A stretch of 64,000 bases of DNA from Micromussa lordhowensis (taxonomy: Eukaryota; Cnidaria; Anthozoa; Scleractinia; Lobophylliidae): positions 20,638,653-20,702,652 of the forward strand of contig OZ026595.1 of the NCBI GenBank assembly GCA_964020085.1. Direction: 5' to 3'. Positions within the stretch are counted from its first letter, which is position 1. Each line of letters starts with the position of its first letter. The notes below the pieces were generated by a model, which had not been told where the DNA came from, made no database searches, and was given only the letters and a program-made list of their open reading frames with translations. The position numbers and the translations under genes are program-made. Shown here in pieces: positions 23,632 to 34,107 of the stretch.

Positions 23632-23988
23632 GGAAACAGGCTCTCTCCTCCGCAGAGGTTCAAGCATTCGTTATATCAATCCGCTGTGCGAAGTGTACCG
23701 CAGGCACAAAGTCGAATGGATCGATCAGGCGGAGAACCTCTGCCAGATGTACGTCGATTTCTCGTACATCCTTGTCGTTTTCTCGTACATCGATGGATTT
23801 CTCGGCTTTGGTTTCATTTGACAGCTTGAAACTCACAGAAACTCATTGCTAATTATGTCGCTACAGTTTGCATTAGTTTTTTTGTTACCTAGTTTCGTAT
23901 TTTCCAAGAAAAGAAGCAAAACTGTTTTACTTCGAAGGCCTCCCTGAAACCCGTGAGGGGTAGTCTTGCATGTCCTAAAAACAATAAT

Positions 23989-24043
23989 ATGGCGAACGAT
24001 TCGGATCAGCTGGAATGTCCTCTTCAAGAGCTCTCTCTTCAAG
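23989..24043 (+). CDS. Possible first coding exon (18 aa), unassigned
   Basis: ATG GCG AAC opens MANDSDQLECPLQELSLQ and ends at AAG|GTAAATTT, a usable donor. It lies inside the 9-bp-TSD element, antisense to the other ORF there. No next exon was found. It could be chance. Confidence 0.25.
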
Positions 24044-24504
24044 GTAAATTTGAACTTAAATAAAGTCTTGCAATCTATATATCTTATATTTATTTTTTCC
24101 TATTATTTGCAAACGTTAAATTTAGAACTTCTGTAAAAATGCCGTTAATAAAACGAAGTAAACAAAAGGATAAGCTTAATCATCGTTTGTTTCTCACCAC
24201 TGAAATCGTATTGTTATCTACATCTACATCTATATATGTAATCTGCAAAGGGATTTACCCATCACCGCAGATGTAAAAGAGAAAAAAATTACTTTCCTTT
24301 AAACAAATGTATGCTAAGATTAAGCTCAATGCAACTTAAGACTTGAGCTTCGATTTCACAATGATTTCGCGAAGAAAATTGTTCAGTTCGCCGAGCAGAC
24401 AAACGTTAAAAAAACTTACTTGTTCTTGTCTCTTTTAAGACTGAATTGCGATCCTGTTCAGAGTTTCACTAGCCATGAGTTTCCTGAGCACATTTTGTTC
24501 TTCT

Positions 24505-24843
24505 CTATATTTCTTCATCACCACTTACGCGATCTTGAGAATGTTGAATTCGATAGTGATCGCTCAACCACTCGGAGGTGAACGAAAGACGCTTAGGAAA
24601 ACAGTTCTCATGAAAGCAACAGACTTTTCCCGATTTCCATGCATTCAAGTATGTTTTAGCTAAACCTTCGACATCACTTAACCTCAAAATCTTGCACGCC
24701 ATTTTTGCTGATACAAGGTACACAAGCCACCCCTGCGAGTAGCCCACAGGAAATTGCCTCCCCCGGATGGCGGCCATCTTGGACGTGGTATCTGGCAGAG
24801 GCTCCCGCGCTTTCCGCCGTCGCCTGTAACTCTGTGCCTGCAC
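24505..24843 (-). CDS. Small ORF in TIR element with a CC...H-H zinc-finger-like stretch
   Basis: The 112 codons include MACKILRLSDVEGLAKTYLN and then CFHENC...HYRIQH, with spacing C-x4-C-x14-H-x4-H, near but not equal to a classical C2H2 finger. It begins just inside the right terminal repeat, where transposon proteins often start. Alternative in-frame starts exist at MAAIRG and MACKIL. It may be the DNA-binding N-terminus of a transposase whose remainder was lost. I do not recognise a family. Confidence 0.35.
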   Translation of the reverse strand: MQAQSYRRRRKAREPLPDTTSKMAAIRGRQFPVGYSQGWLVYLVSAKMACKILRLSDVEGLAKTYLNAWKSGKVCCFHENCFPKRLSFTSEWLSDHYRIQHSQDRVSGDEEI

Positions 24844-24916
24844 TTACATTACTCAGCGGATCCTCCCCACCCGAAAAAAAACCTTTGAGCCTCTGCGGAG
24901 GAGAGAGGGAAACAGG

Positions 24917-27900
24917 AAAGTGATCCGTCGCAATGATGTCATTGTTTTTATTCTGTCGAAAACAAAAATAGTTGTCATAGATGTCGCTTGCTGATTCGCT
25001 TGAAGCGAATGAAAACTTCTCATGTCAACTGCTTATCATAAGTGCTGTCAAGATTGTCAAGCCATGACGGTTGAATCTCAAAGGGACCGCTTTACCGTTC
25101 GATGCAGCTGCAATAAACTGCACGGTTTACTTAAATAACGATAAAGTGGACAGATCTCACTAACCAGTGTCCGCTCTGAAGCGTCCGGCGATTCAGGTAA
25201 GAGACAGTTTCCCAAAGTTGCCATAGGATCTCAGACAGTTTCCTTTCCCGCCAGTTCTTTGCATTGGTCAAGCGATGTCTGTTTTCCAACCCTTGTTAGA
25301 AATATAATGCAATTCTCGGCAATTTTTGAAGCCTCTCAAGGGCAAACATTACAGACCAAATGATCAAGAGGAGATAATAATCCAGTCTGTTCTCATCTTC
25401 CCTTAACTGACTTGGTGCATTTTTTGACTATTTTAGTTACTTGCAGTTTTACTCCTCTGTACAGAACTTTATTTTTATCGTTGTACCTCAAGCTCGCTTG
25501 AACGCGCTTCTATTTAAAAACGTTCAATCTGTTGTTATCCTGTATATTTACACAAGCCTCATGACTCAGTTTCTGTTCGATTCTACCCAATCAATACGCT
25601 TTTGTAAGTTCTAGACCTATGTTTCTAAAAATTCAGAAAAAGATACTCATATTACCTGAAAGCGAGAGTGAAATTTCAAATCAAACGAATGATCACAGCA
25701 ACAAGAATTTTTCCATCTTAGTTGATATACCACTTTTTAGAAGTGTTCTTTTTATTTTTGTTTTCTTCATAAAAAAAAACGCTGCAAAACATGTTAAAGG
25801 GAAGTTTTTGTTTGTCTGAGTCCAAACTAACAACTAACAGACTTAAATACCCCATCTCAATTTACATAACCCGCCGTGGGACATTAGCCATATGTCTTCC
25901 TGTCCTCTTAAATTATTAAGTCTTTGTTGATGGACGTTATATATTAAATGTCTTGAAATAGCTCATGCATTCCGTACTCGTGCTGGTAGTACGCCGTACT
26001 GAGCGCGATCGGATCGCGCTCAGTTTGATGTATTATGTGATATTCATTCTGCGATATTCATTCGAAAATAAAAAATACGTTCCGGCCTTTGTAACGATAC
26101 AGCGCAATCTTGATTTTTGAACCATCTATGGGAATTAACGCGGTAAGAGAAATCGCGAGGGTCACGAAATTGATGGGAAAATTTTCTTAACATTTCAGTT
26201 GCAAAAAATTGGGATTCAACTGTGCCAGCAACTACAGAATATCTCATTAGTTTTTTTCTTTCAGGCGATTATGCAAGAGCTTTAGCTTAGCAATCGGTTT
26301 AAACCGATCATTTATGATGAATTTAAATTAAAGGGGGAATATCAGTGGGTTGAAAAAGAGATTGCAACCCTTTGAGGGATTTCGCTAGGTAATACATGGA
26401 AATGGTGACACACGATTCCTCAACGGACGTAGAAATGACGAACAACAAGGAGTTTGTTTCTCGAGAGGAGGAAATCAGACCAAATCACGAAATCTGAGTT
26501 CATTGTATGTAAGTGGAGAACACATTTGTTCGCCACTTTCTCACTGCCACGAATATTGATAAATGTCGGGCATAAAAATTGCTTTCGATTCTTTCCTCCT
26601 GACATGGTAGAAAAGGTGTTTCTAGCCAGGGACATTCGTCGCAACAAAAAAAACTGAATACTGATTTAAATAAGAGTGATAGGATTGAAAGTTCATATAC
26701 TTTTCTTATTAAGGAAGAGTAATCCCGAAACGCACAGATTGACATCGAATTTTCTCGACGGAGCTAAAACTCAATGATCTACGTATGGTTGTTTCTTGTG
26801 TGGCATTCGCCAGTATTTTGTTACAAAGCTGAACACCTTATCGACCTCATTGTACTAAGATCTACTAACGGGCGGTTTATCTCCCTCAAAAATGTGTTCA
26901 CATGATCAAAAAATTTCTTATCTCCCAAACATTTTCATAAGTTAGTAAGTGATTTGTGACAACAAATGATGGTCTCGACTCGAAAGGCTCTGAACTCTGA
27001 GAAGACGAGATCTTTATCGTGTGAAATACGTAAAACGTCTTGAAAAATTAAACATTGATCGTTCAAGTTCGTCGATGCAAACTGTCTCAATCTTTCTCAG
27101 TTTTTACCATCCTCGCTTTCATTTGGCTTACTGTCGGTTTCTTGACTTTTTCTGGTTTTGCTGGCAATTTAATTTTATTTCAATCATTGAAGTTGTTTTT
27201 TCTCAACACAAAGGAAATCTTGAAGTACATCGTGACAGCTTCTTTAAATAAATCACCCATTTTGTGTGAATAAAGCAATCGACGGGCCATCTATTTGTTT
27301 TTCTTCACTTTTAGAAGTTGAGTTGTCATAGCTGAAAAAATAAAACACAATGTGTTTCGTTTTGATTCGATGATTAATAAGACGATCATGTATGTTCCGA
27401 AACAAAAGAAAAACCAAGATAAGCTCAAAATGTTCTTGGAAAATCATCATAAAAATCCTATATTCGCCTTAAATGTTCATTAATTTTTCAATTTAATTTA
27501 TCTCATAGAAAAAGTGAATCTGTTTTGTTGGCATGCTATAATTTGCTACGTCAGAAATACACTTATCATATGAACGATATTTTTATTAGCACGTGGTCAA
27601 GAACTGAAGTATTGTTGGCATATGGATGTTCCTAAAAAATTTTAATGATAACTTGTCGTGGTAGGAAAACTTTGGAAATCTAAAAGAAGCTCAGTTATAC
27701 AGGAACTTCTATAGCTAACGGTTTCGCTGAGGATCGACGGACATACCAATTAATCTAAATCCTAAAAAGGAGGATGAGAACCATATCTTAACTTATTATG
27801 GAAGCTTTGGAAATGAGTTTCACAGTCCAAGCAGAGTTATGGGATAACATAGTCCATTGGATGACAGCTGAATTAATATTTAGATTAATGAAAATTGAAT

Positions 27901-29810
27901 TCTGCTCATTATACTGCACGTTTTTTTAATTGAATTATTATTTTCTACTGCCCACTGTGTTTTTCCTCCAACATTTCTTATCTGGATAATGATCACTCCC
28001 CGTGAGTGATTCATTATCATAAATCTGTCCTCACAATTATATTACTTTCGAGTCAAAATACGCACGTGAAAAAAATCGTTAAGTAACCAGCGGATACGTA
28101 AAGTAACTATACGATAAATTACAAGTTCACTCGTCTGCTATGGCATTCTTTCATATGGAGTTTAGAGGAGAGACTTCGTTTGTTGAAGAGAGGGTTAACG
28201 CAAAGAATATTTTTCTGATCTATTCAATTTTCTCTAGCTCCTTCGTTTTGAAGCGAATCTTCTCAATAATTATGATGACAACTGAAGCTAGAGAAGAAAA
28301 AACACAGGCCTTTCTCGGCGTTAAATATATCCATGACATTGGTTTTGTTGCTTTTCCTGTTATCCCATACTATATTTCGTTTTCATCCTTTAAATGGTCA
28401 TTTTTTTTAATTGGCTGTTTCTCCCTTCTTCACTGAGTTGAATCGAAGCTAATTGGCGGCTGAGAAATCTCCAAGTAAAATCCACCAGGAAACAGCTTAT
28501 TGAACAATACTTACAAAATCCCCAGCCTTAGAGAATTGACTGAACGTCAGGGCAAATAATCGGGGCGAGACGAGGCCCACTTACATATATACACGTCGCG
28601 AAGTTAATACGGGCTAAATCGGTCGGACAAAGCTTTTTTGGACGGTAATGTCACATCTGTTTGCTGAGTCACACGCAATAAAAATATATCATTTTTCGTT
28701 TTTTGCAGTTATTGTAAGAAGAATGGCATTGTAACTAACATATTTGACACTATTGACTAACCTATCACGTTTATCCAAATAAAGATTTCCTTCAAAGTTT
28801 CGATAATTGTGTAAAACTTCTCATGTTTTAATAAGGATATCAAAGGTTAAAAGTGAAACAAATTGAGACATCTTTAAGTTAATTCTCCCACAAATTTGGT
28901 GAAAAAGTTTCTAAATTTTTTAAACAGCATTTGGAAAAATTATTTTGCACAGTAAAACCACACATAAGCTAGTAGAAACCGAGGATTGATGCTGGGGCAG
29001 ATTAGTTCCTGATCCTTCCGAATAAAAATATTAGGATCGTAATCAGCCCACGGAAGTTGTCAGCTGCACGTAGGTAGCTCGAAACTTGGGCATTTTTAAC
29101 ATCATTGACGGTTCGATAAACTAGGCACGGAATTTATGCATGGAAACAATACAACTAAAAATCCGCGAGAGGAATGCCCAAAAGATTTGCTTTTCGAGTT
29201 GTTCGTTCGGTTGAGCTCGACAGTTAGTCGGCGAGGAAACTCTGAGGTATCATTCCCAGATTATGAAGAGCGCAGTTAAGCCCGGAAAGTGAATCCTACT
29301 TTATAATATTCAACTTTTGAATTATGATCAAATGCGCACAGTTCCGCTGAAAATCTCATTGACAGCAGTTTATTGACTATCTACTTTTGCTGTCACCTGC
29401 GAACTGTGACACCCCCATGCTGCTTTGAAAAGCCGAAGACTCTTAAGAATCAAATAGTTAAGCTAAGACGGATTTCCTAATTGGCTGTCAAGTCATTTAC
29501 ATAAATTGAATCGAATTTAAGTATATGCATACAGGACGTTTTTTGATGGATATCCCCAAGTATATGATCATCAGCTTTTGTTCGTTGTTTTTTTCAATAT
29601 AAAACAGTCGTGACCAGCATATAAATTTTGTACTTCTTATCATAAGTGCAAAAAGCCAATTACACTTTTTTTCGACAACGTTTACGTCGAAAATTGCATT
29701 TATCGAGATATGGACTTAGATTAAATTGGCTTAACATCTCAGGAAGTCAATTTCTATTTGCTGCGAATGGTAAGTAATTTCGTTGTCAACACGAATCAGA
29801 AAACATTGAC
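24917..29810. other. AT-rich gene-poor region
   Basis: No exon chain or family hit could be supported. The ORFs present are short, unconserved in appearance and AT-driven. It contains a perfect 13-bp palindrome at 25998-26024. Any regulatory content cannot be judged by eye. Confidence 0.5.
25998..26024. repeat. Perfect 27-bp GC-rich palindrome
   Basis: ACTGAGCGCGATC and GATCGCGCTCAGT flank a single G. In AT-rich surroundings, 13-bp perfect arms are unusual. It could be a cruciform-forming site, a protein-binding dyad or the core of a decayed fold-back element. Confidence 0.7.
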
Positions 29811-30380
29811 AGCAGGCGACGCTTTTAAATAAGGACATTCACAAATAGCTTTTGCTAGCTATCGTAGCCATATTGATCAACAATCACAGCGCTTAAAGTG
29901 TCAGCCGAATGCAACATAAGCAGAGCAAATGTACGACTCTATGGCTTAACCGTTTCTTCAGTTTAAAGGTTTGATTTCTATATATATTGTTGATGCTAAG
30001 ACTGTCATAAGCTATGATCTATAATGGGTGGCTTGAAACGAGCGTTTTTTTTCCTGTGGACGGCTGCAGTTAAGGACCTGTTTACTCGCTCGCCGCCTTT
30101 GAAAAGTCTTGTTTCTAGTGCTATATCTTCAAATTATCTGATTTTGACTAGGTGTTTTTTATTATGCTAAGGAGCGTTCTTTGCAGAAAGTAACATATTT
30201 CTAAACTAATCTTAGTTTCTTTAGTTTTACAAAATGACGCTTTCCTATCTCTCTCGATTTCTTCAATTCGGTTCGAACGTGCTTAATTGAATGTGCACGT
30301 GCTATGCAGAAGTCATCAGTAAGAACTGCTCACAAGACACTCTCAATATAAAATATAGACCTCGTTTGTAATTGCGTTAA
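29811..30380. repeat. Duplicated ~565-bp block, copy 1
   Basis: This block (GACGCTTTTAAATAAGGACATT ... AGACCTCGTTTGTAATTG) is repeated in direct orientation at 31321-31880, with frequent substitutions and small indels. No coding frame is kept between copies. It ends about 1.9 kb before the GPCR start. Confidence 0.75.
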
Positions 30381-30999
30381 AAACGTAGCCTACGAACAGG
30401 CCGCTCCCGGCGAGGACGGACAAAAAATTCGGCGAGCGCGAAACAGAAGATTTTGGAGAGCGAAGTGTACCAGATCCTAGTAATATATAGATTTAGGTGA
30501 ACCTAAAAGCGGAGCTCCTGTAGCCCGATTAGGCTTATCCAGGATAAGGTTGAATTTTGAGTTCAGTTTTGTAACTTTGCTGCAAGGTTTTCTGCATATT
30601 GTTTGGTGTTTAGTTTTTCTTTCAACTGAAATGAACTGCTTTTTTCAATCCAGAAGTCAAACGAGTGGATTAAAAAATCAAAACATTATCAGAGGAAATT
30701 GTGAAAATTACTTTGATTGTTTAATAAAGAATTGCCAAAAACTATTGGGCTAAAATATTATCTGAATGATGTTAACATGTGAGCATTGTTCCAAGGTTTT
30801 ATCATTGCATTGACCCTATTGCGTAGTACTAGTTGTAGTTAAATAAATTAGCCAGAAATCTTCCAGTTTGGAAATCTTCCAGTTTCCACGTAAACACGAC
30901 AAACGTTACTCCTTTAGCTGACCTAGCATATTGTGTAGCCGCGTTGAGCTCCAGAAAGCACGCGAAAAAATTAAGCCTCCTTTTGGTTTAGAGGTCCCC

Positions 31000-31260
31000 T
31001 TATGGCCGCCATCTTGCGCGACTCCACCGTCGTCGTCGCCGTCGTGCGTACGCGCCCACGAGCAATACCGCTGTCCATGATTAACCATGAGAAAATCCAT
31101 ACATGGGTTTCTTTTTCCTATATGGTTATGGGGCTCCGCTTGGCGGCCCTTCGGGCCGCCGGAGCTCCGCTATCATGGAACGGCGGCATCAATAGAATAT
31201 CTACAGGCTCCCTCGCTTCGTTCGGGCTCACCGGGAGCCTGTTGGCAGGCCGGCTAGTTA
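31000..31260. repeat. GC-rich inverted-repeat patch
   Basis: A GC island in AT-rich DNA with CGTCGTCGTCGCCGTCGTG, GGCGGCCC/GGGCCGCC separated by TTC, and the GGGCTCACCGGGAGCC and GCCTGTTGGCAGGC dyads. It lies between the two ~565-bp copies and looks like transposon-derived insertions. Confidence 0.5.
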
Positions 31261-31265
31261 AAAAG

Positions 31266-31945
31266 CAGCAGATGTCTGTGTAATGTTTCTAATTTCGGAA
31301 AGTGCCGCCGCATTTTGACGCAGCAGTCGACGCTTTAAAATAAGGACATTTGCAAAGAGCTTTTGCTAGCTATGATCATAGCTATATTGATCAACTATCA
31401 CGGCACTTAAGCCAGTCGAATGCGGCTTAAGTGGAACAAATGTACGACTCCTCGGTTTAACCGTTTCTCCGCTTGATAGGTAAGTTGAATTCTACATATA
31501 TCGTCGATGGTAAGACTGTCATGAGCTTTGATACAGTGGGTGACTTGCAACAAGAGTTTTTTATTTGCCAGGTTAAGGACATGTTTACTCACTCGCTGGC
31601 AGCTGGGAACTCTTGAAAAATCTTGAAAAATCTCCATTCATCTTCAAATTATCTGATTTTAAATGTTTTTATTTCATTAAGGTAAGGAGTTCACCTTGCA
31701 GAAAATAATATTTCTAAACTAATATTTCTTCAGTTTTACAAGAAAACGCTTGTTCGATTTTTCTCGATTTCTTCAGTTCGGACGTGCTTAATTGAATGTG
31801 CACGTGCCACGCAGAAATTATGAGAACTGCTCTTAAGACGTACTCTATATAAATTACAGACCTCGTTCGTAATTGTGTGAAAATTAAACCAGCAGATGTC
31901 TGTGTAATGTTTTCTTATTCCGGAAAGTGCCACCGAATTTTAACT
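31266..31945. repeat. Duplicated block copy 2 with flanking CAGCAGATGTCTG repeat
   Basis: 31321-31880 copies 29811-30380. A further motif, CAGCAGATGTCTGTGTAATG...CGGAAAGTGCC, stands before it (31266-31312) and again after it (31890-31938), so the block is part of a tandem unit of about 620 bp. It ends some 330 bp ahead of the GPCR start codon and so lies in the probable promoter or 5' UTR. Confidence 0.7.
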
Positions 31946-32277
31946 TTTAAAAGTCGGGCCAGTATTCAGGAAATCAATCTATCATAGCCATAAGCAATCT
32001 CTGACCCCTTTCAGACAATAACTTAACAATAATTACAGAACAGTGACAGGTGAAGACGATAATTTTCAAGTCAGACAAGCGATACAACGACTCGTCACTC
32101 ACTTTCCTTGTCATCGCCTTTCAGCTAGCTGCATGTGATTATTGCTGAGGCAGTTTAATGAAATCTAGTTCTATCTCTTCAATTTTGATCCTCTCATTAC
32201 AGTTGTCTCTTAATTTCTACAGTAGACGGTGTTTCTTTGACAAGCGGCAAAAGTTTTCGATCTTCAAGGAATCCCAA

Positions 32278-33300
32278 ATGGAAAACAGCTCATCTAACAA
32301 AACAACATCAGGAGCTGGGACTTCTGAGTTCGCTTCAAGAGCAGGCGTGTGGTACTGGGTACTAAGAGGTCTAATTGGTTTAACAATTTTGGCGGGAAAT
32401 GGGCCGGTCATTTACGTCATAGTCACGTGCCACAGGCTTCACAAAGCAGCCAACTGGTTTATTCTCTCACTATCTTGGGCGGACCTATTTGTCGGGCTTT
32501 TCTTGATTCCTGTATCTACCTCATGTGCTCTTTGGACGACTTGTAACTTCTCAGTCTTGACACTGAGCTTCGACCTTCTTCTGTCCGTTTCCATTGCCAA
32601 CATGTGCGCAATGACCGCAGACCGCTACCTCTCCGTGGTGAAGCCGCTGACCTACTTTCAGAACATGACAAACTCGCGCGTTTTTCTGTGGATTTCTGTC
32701 GCGTGGATCGTACCCATTCTCTTCTCGCTCATCCCATTCGCCTGGATATTTTCAAATTCCCCTGCGCAAAGAGTGAACGCATTCGAGATATACGGAACTT
32801 TGCAAATTATCACCTTCAATCTTGTGCCTTGTGTCGTGATGTTACTGGTATACGGACACATTTTCATCATTTCTCAGAAACATTCCAGGCAAATCCGCGC
32901 CCAGACTAAACACCAGCACTTATCCCAGCCACAGTTTGCATTTAATTCGCGCCAGGCAACCCAAGAACGATCTGCAACGAGGGTTTTTGGACTGGTCGTG
33001 TTATTTTTCGTGTTATGTTGGATGCTGTCGGCTTATCGTCATTTGTGTCAGTATTTTTCACTGAAGTGTAGCGTTTCGTTTGAATTAACTCTTACTTCTC
33101 GTCTTCTCATGGTGACCAACTCCGCCATTAACCCTTTCATTTACGCTTTCCTAAAGGAAGATATAAAGAGAGAAGTAAAGAAACTACTTTGCAGGCATAA
33201 ATCCAGTACTGTGAGTTTTAATACACACATCCCATCTGTCCATAGTCACAGACAGAGAGGTGAACACTCCAACGATTTGTCAGTAGTGATAAACGCATAG
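32278..33300 (+). CDS. Intronless class A (rhodopsin-like) GPCR
   Basis: 340 aa and seven hydrophobic segments. I chose the start at 32278 (MENSSSNKTT, possible N-glycosylation sites). An in-frame ATG at 32158 would add 40 residues, but a TTTCTACAG acceptor-like site at 32223 suggests a 5' UTR intron there. TM1 has AGN; TM2 LSWADLFVG keeps D2.50; TM3 ends ADRYLSV (DRY intact); TM5 keeps a Pro (NLVPC); TM7 has NPFIY and a basic helix 8 ending in Cys. Oddities: TM6 reads CWML where CWxP is usual, and no Cys is seen in extracellular loop 2, so the common TM3-ECL2 disulfide is absent. The loss of the loop cysteine recalls melanocortin/cannabinoid/adenosine-type groups. Ligand unknown. Confidence 0.88.
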   Translation: MENSSSNKTTSGAGTSEFASRAGVWYWVLRGLIGLTILAGNGPVIYVIVTCHRLHKAANWFILSLSWADLFVGLFLIPVSTSCALWTTCNFSVLTLSFDLLLSVSIANMCAMTADRYLSVVKPLTYFQNMTNSRVFLWISVAWIVPILFSLIPFAWIFSNSPAQRVNAFEIYGTLQIITFNLVPCVVMLLVYGHIFIISQKHSRQIRAQTKHQHLSQPQFAFNSRQATQERSATRVFGLVVLFFVLCWMLSAYRHLCQYFSLKCSVSFELTLTSRLLMVTNSAINPFIYAFLKEDIKREVKKLLCRHKSSTVSFNTHIPSVHSHRQRGEHSNDLSVVINA

Positions 33301-33389
33301 TAGCTCTTACAAACCTGACATAAGACAACCAATGTAGGAAAGTGTCTTTTTACCTTGTATTATATTAAATGTATGTTGAATAAGGCAGG

Positions 33390-33535
33390 AAAAGTCTGCG
33401 CCAGGCCAAGTGGTCTATACCGCTGAGGCTTGATAGGCTTTCCGTAGCATGAAGCGGCTACGTATATCTCTACTTATTTGTTATTAATTTTTATTGTAGT
33501 TAGGTCGATAGGTAGATAGTCCAGTAACTTAATTA

Positions 33536-33566
<31 letters not shown>

Positions 33567-33582
33567 GTCTTATCTTATCTGC
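33390..33582 (+). mobile_element. Probable LINE 3' tail
   Basis: A noncoding block that ends AATAAAGTTGTCTTATCTTATCTG, i.e. a polyadenylation-type signal followed by a short TCTTA repeat, as seen at L2/CR1-like 3' ends. It lies directly downstream of the GPCR stop and could be part of its 3' UTR. Boundaries are approximate. Confidence 0.4.
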
Positions 33583-34020
33583 TTCCCCAACCCCCCTCTA
33601 CCCCAGCATCTAATTCGCCGACACACATTTATACAACTGGGTTGAGAGAGGGAGTGTGAGAGTAAGGAACACGACGCACTGACCGCGACCAATAGAAACC
33701 GGGCAGATCGATCCGAGGTCGAGCGCGCTAACCCTTAGGTAACCGCGCCTCCCCATGTTAAATAAGAATGGACTTTAATTTATTTCAAAAGACGAAGAAA
33801 CGCTTTCCGTGTCTACCAAGTTATAGAAACACAAGCGGAAATTTGAGAGAATGAGAAATGTAGAGAGATGCTCGTAAAAACACGTGAGAAAATGTTTTTT
33901 ATTTCTTTAAAAAACAAAAACTGAGAGAAAAAGGAAGTAAAATCAATTACATAGTTCTGTGTTTCCATTTAAACAATAGAGTGTTTCTGTCGAGGAACTA
34001 TCGGCTGATAGTTGTCCGGT

Positions 34021-34107
34021 GGAAATTTGATGTTCTTAAAACAAATATTTGCACGAGAAGCGAAGCTTCGAGGGCAAAGATGCTAGTTTTAAGAACATCA
34101 AATTTCC
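34021..34107. repeat. 22-bp perfect inverted repeat with inner dyad
   Basis: GGAAATTTGATGTTCTTAAA AC at 34021-34042 is the exact reverse complement of 34086-34107. Between them is GAAGCGAAGCTTCG, a second small dyad. It is probably the core of a longer fold-back element (related sequence near 34320-34385). Confidence 0.75.

Larger units (their letters stand above)
23632..24916. mobile_element. 1.27-kb TIR element with 9-bp target duplication (Mutator-like size class)
   Basis: Terminal inverted repeats of 23 bp with one mismatch (CTCTCTCCTCCGCAGAGG... at 23641-23663; mirror at 24885-24907) are directly flanked by GGAAACAGG at 23632-23640 and 24908-24916. A 9-bp duplication is typical of Mutator-like elements and a few other families. 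Inside are a minus-strand 112-codon ORF that starts about 40 bp from the right terminal repeat and a possible plus-strand first exon at 23989-24043. No transposase core is visible, so it may be an internally deleted copy. Confidence 0.72.

Noticed and set aside
23445..23852. 135-codon ORF downstream of the Rab gene
   Set aside because: It runs across the left terminus of the 9-bp-TSD element and includes a simple TCTCGTACATC repeat, so it is not a coherent gene.
28140..28436. 98-codon hydrophobic ORF
   Set aside because: Hydrophobicity follows from T-rich codons; no start context or homology pattern.
32158..32277. Upstream in-frame ATG of the GPCR
   Set aside because: The added 40 residues contain an acceptor-like TTTCTACAG and no useful topology; the start at 32278 gives a typical glycosylated N-terminus.
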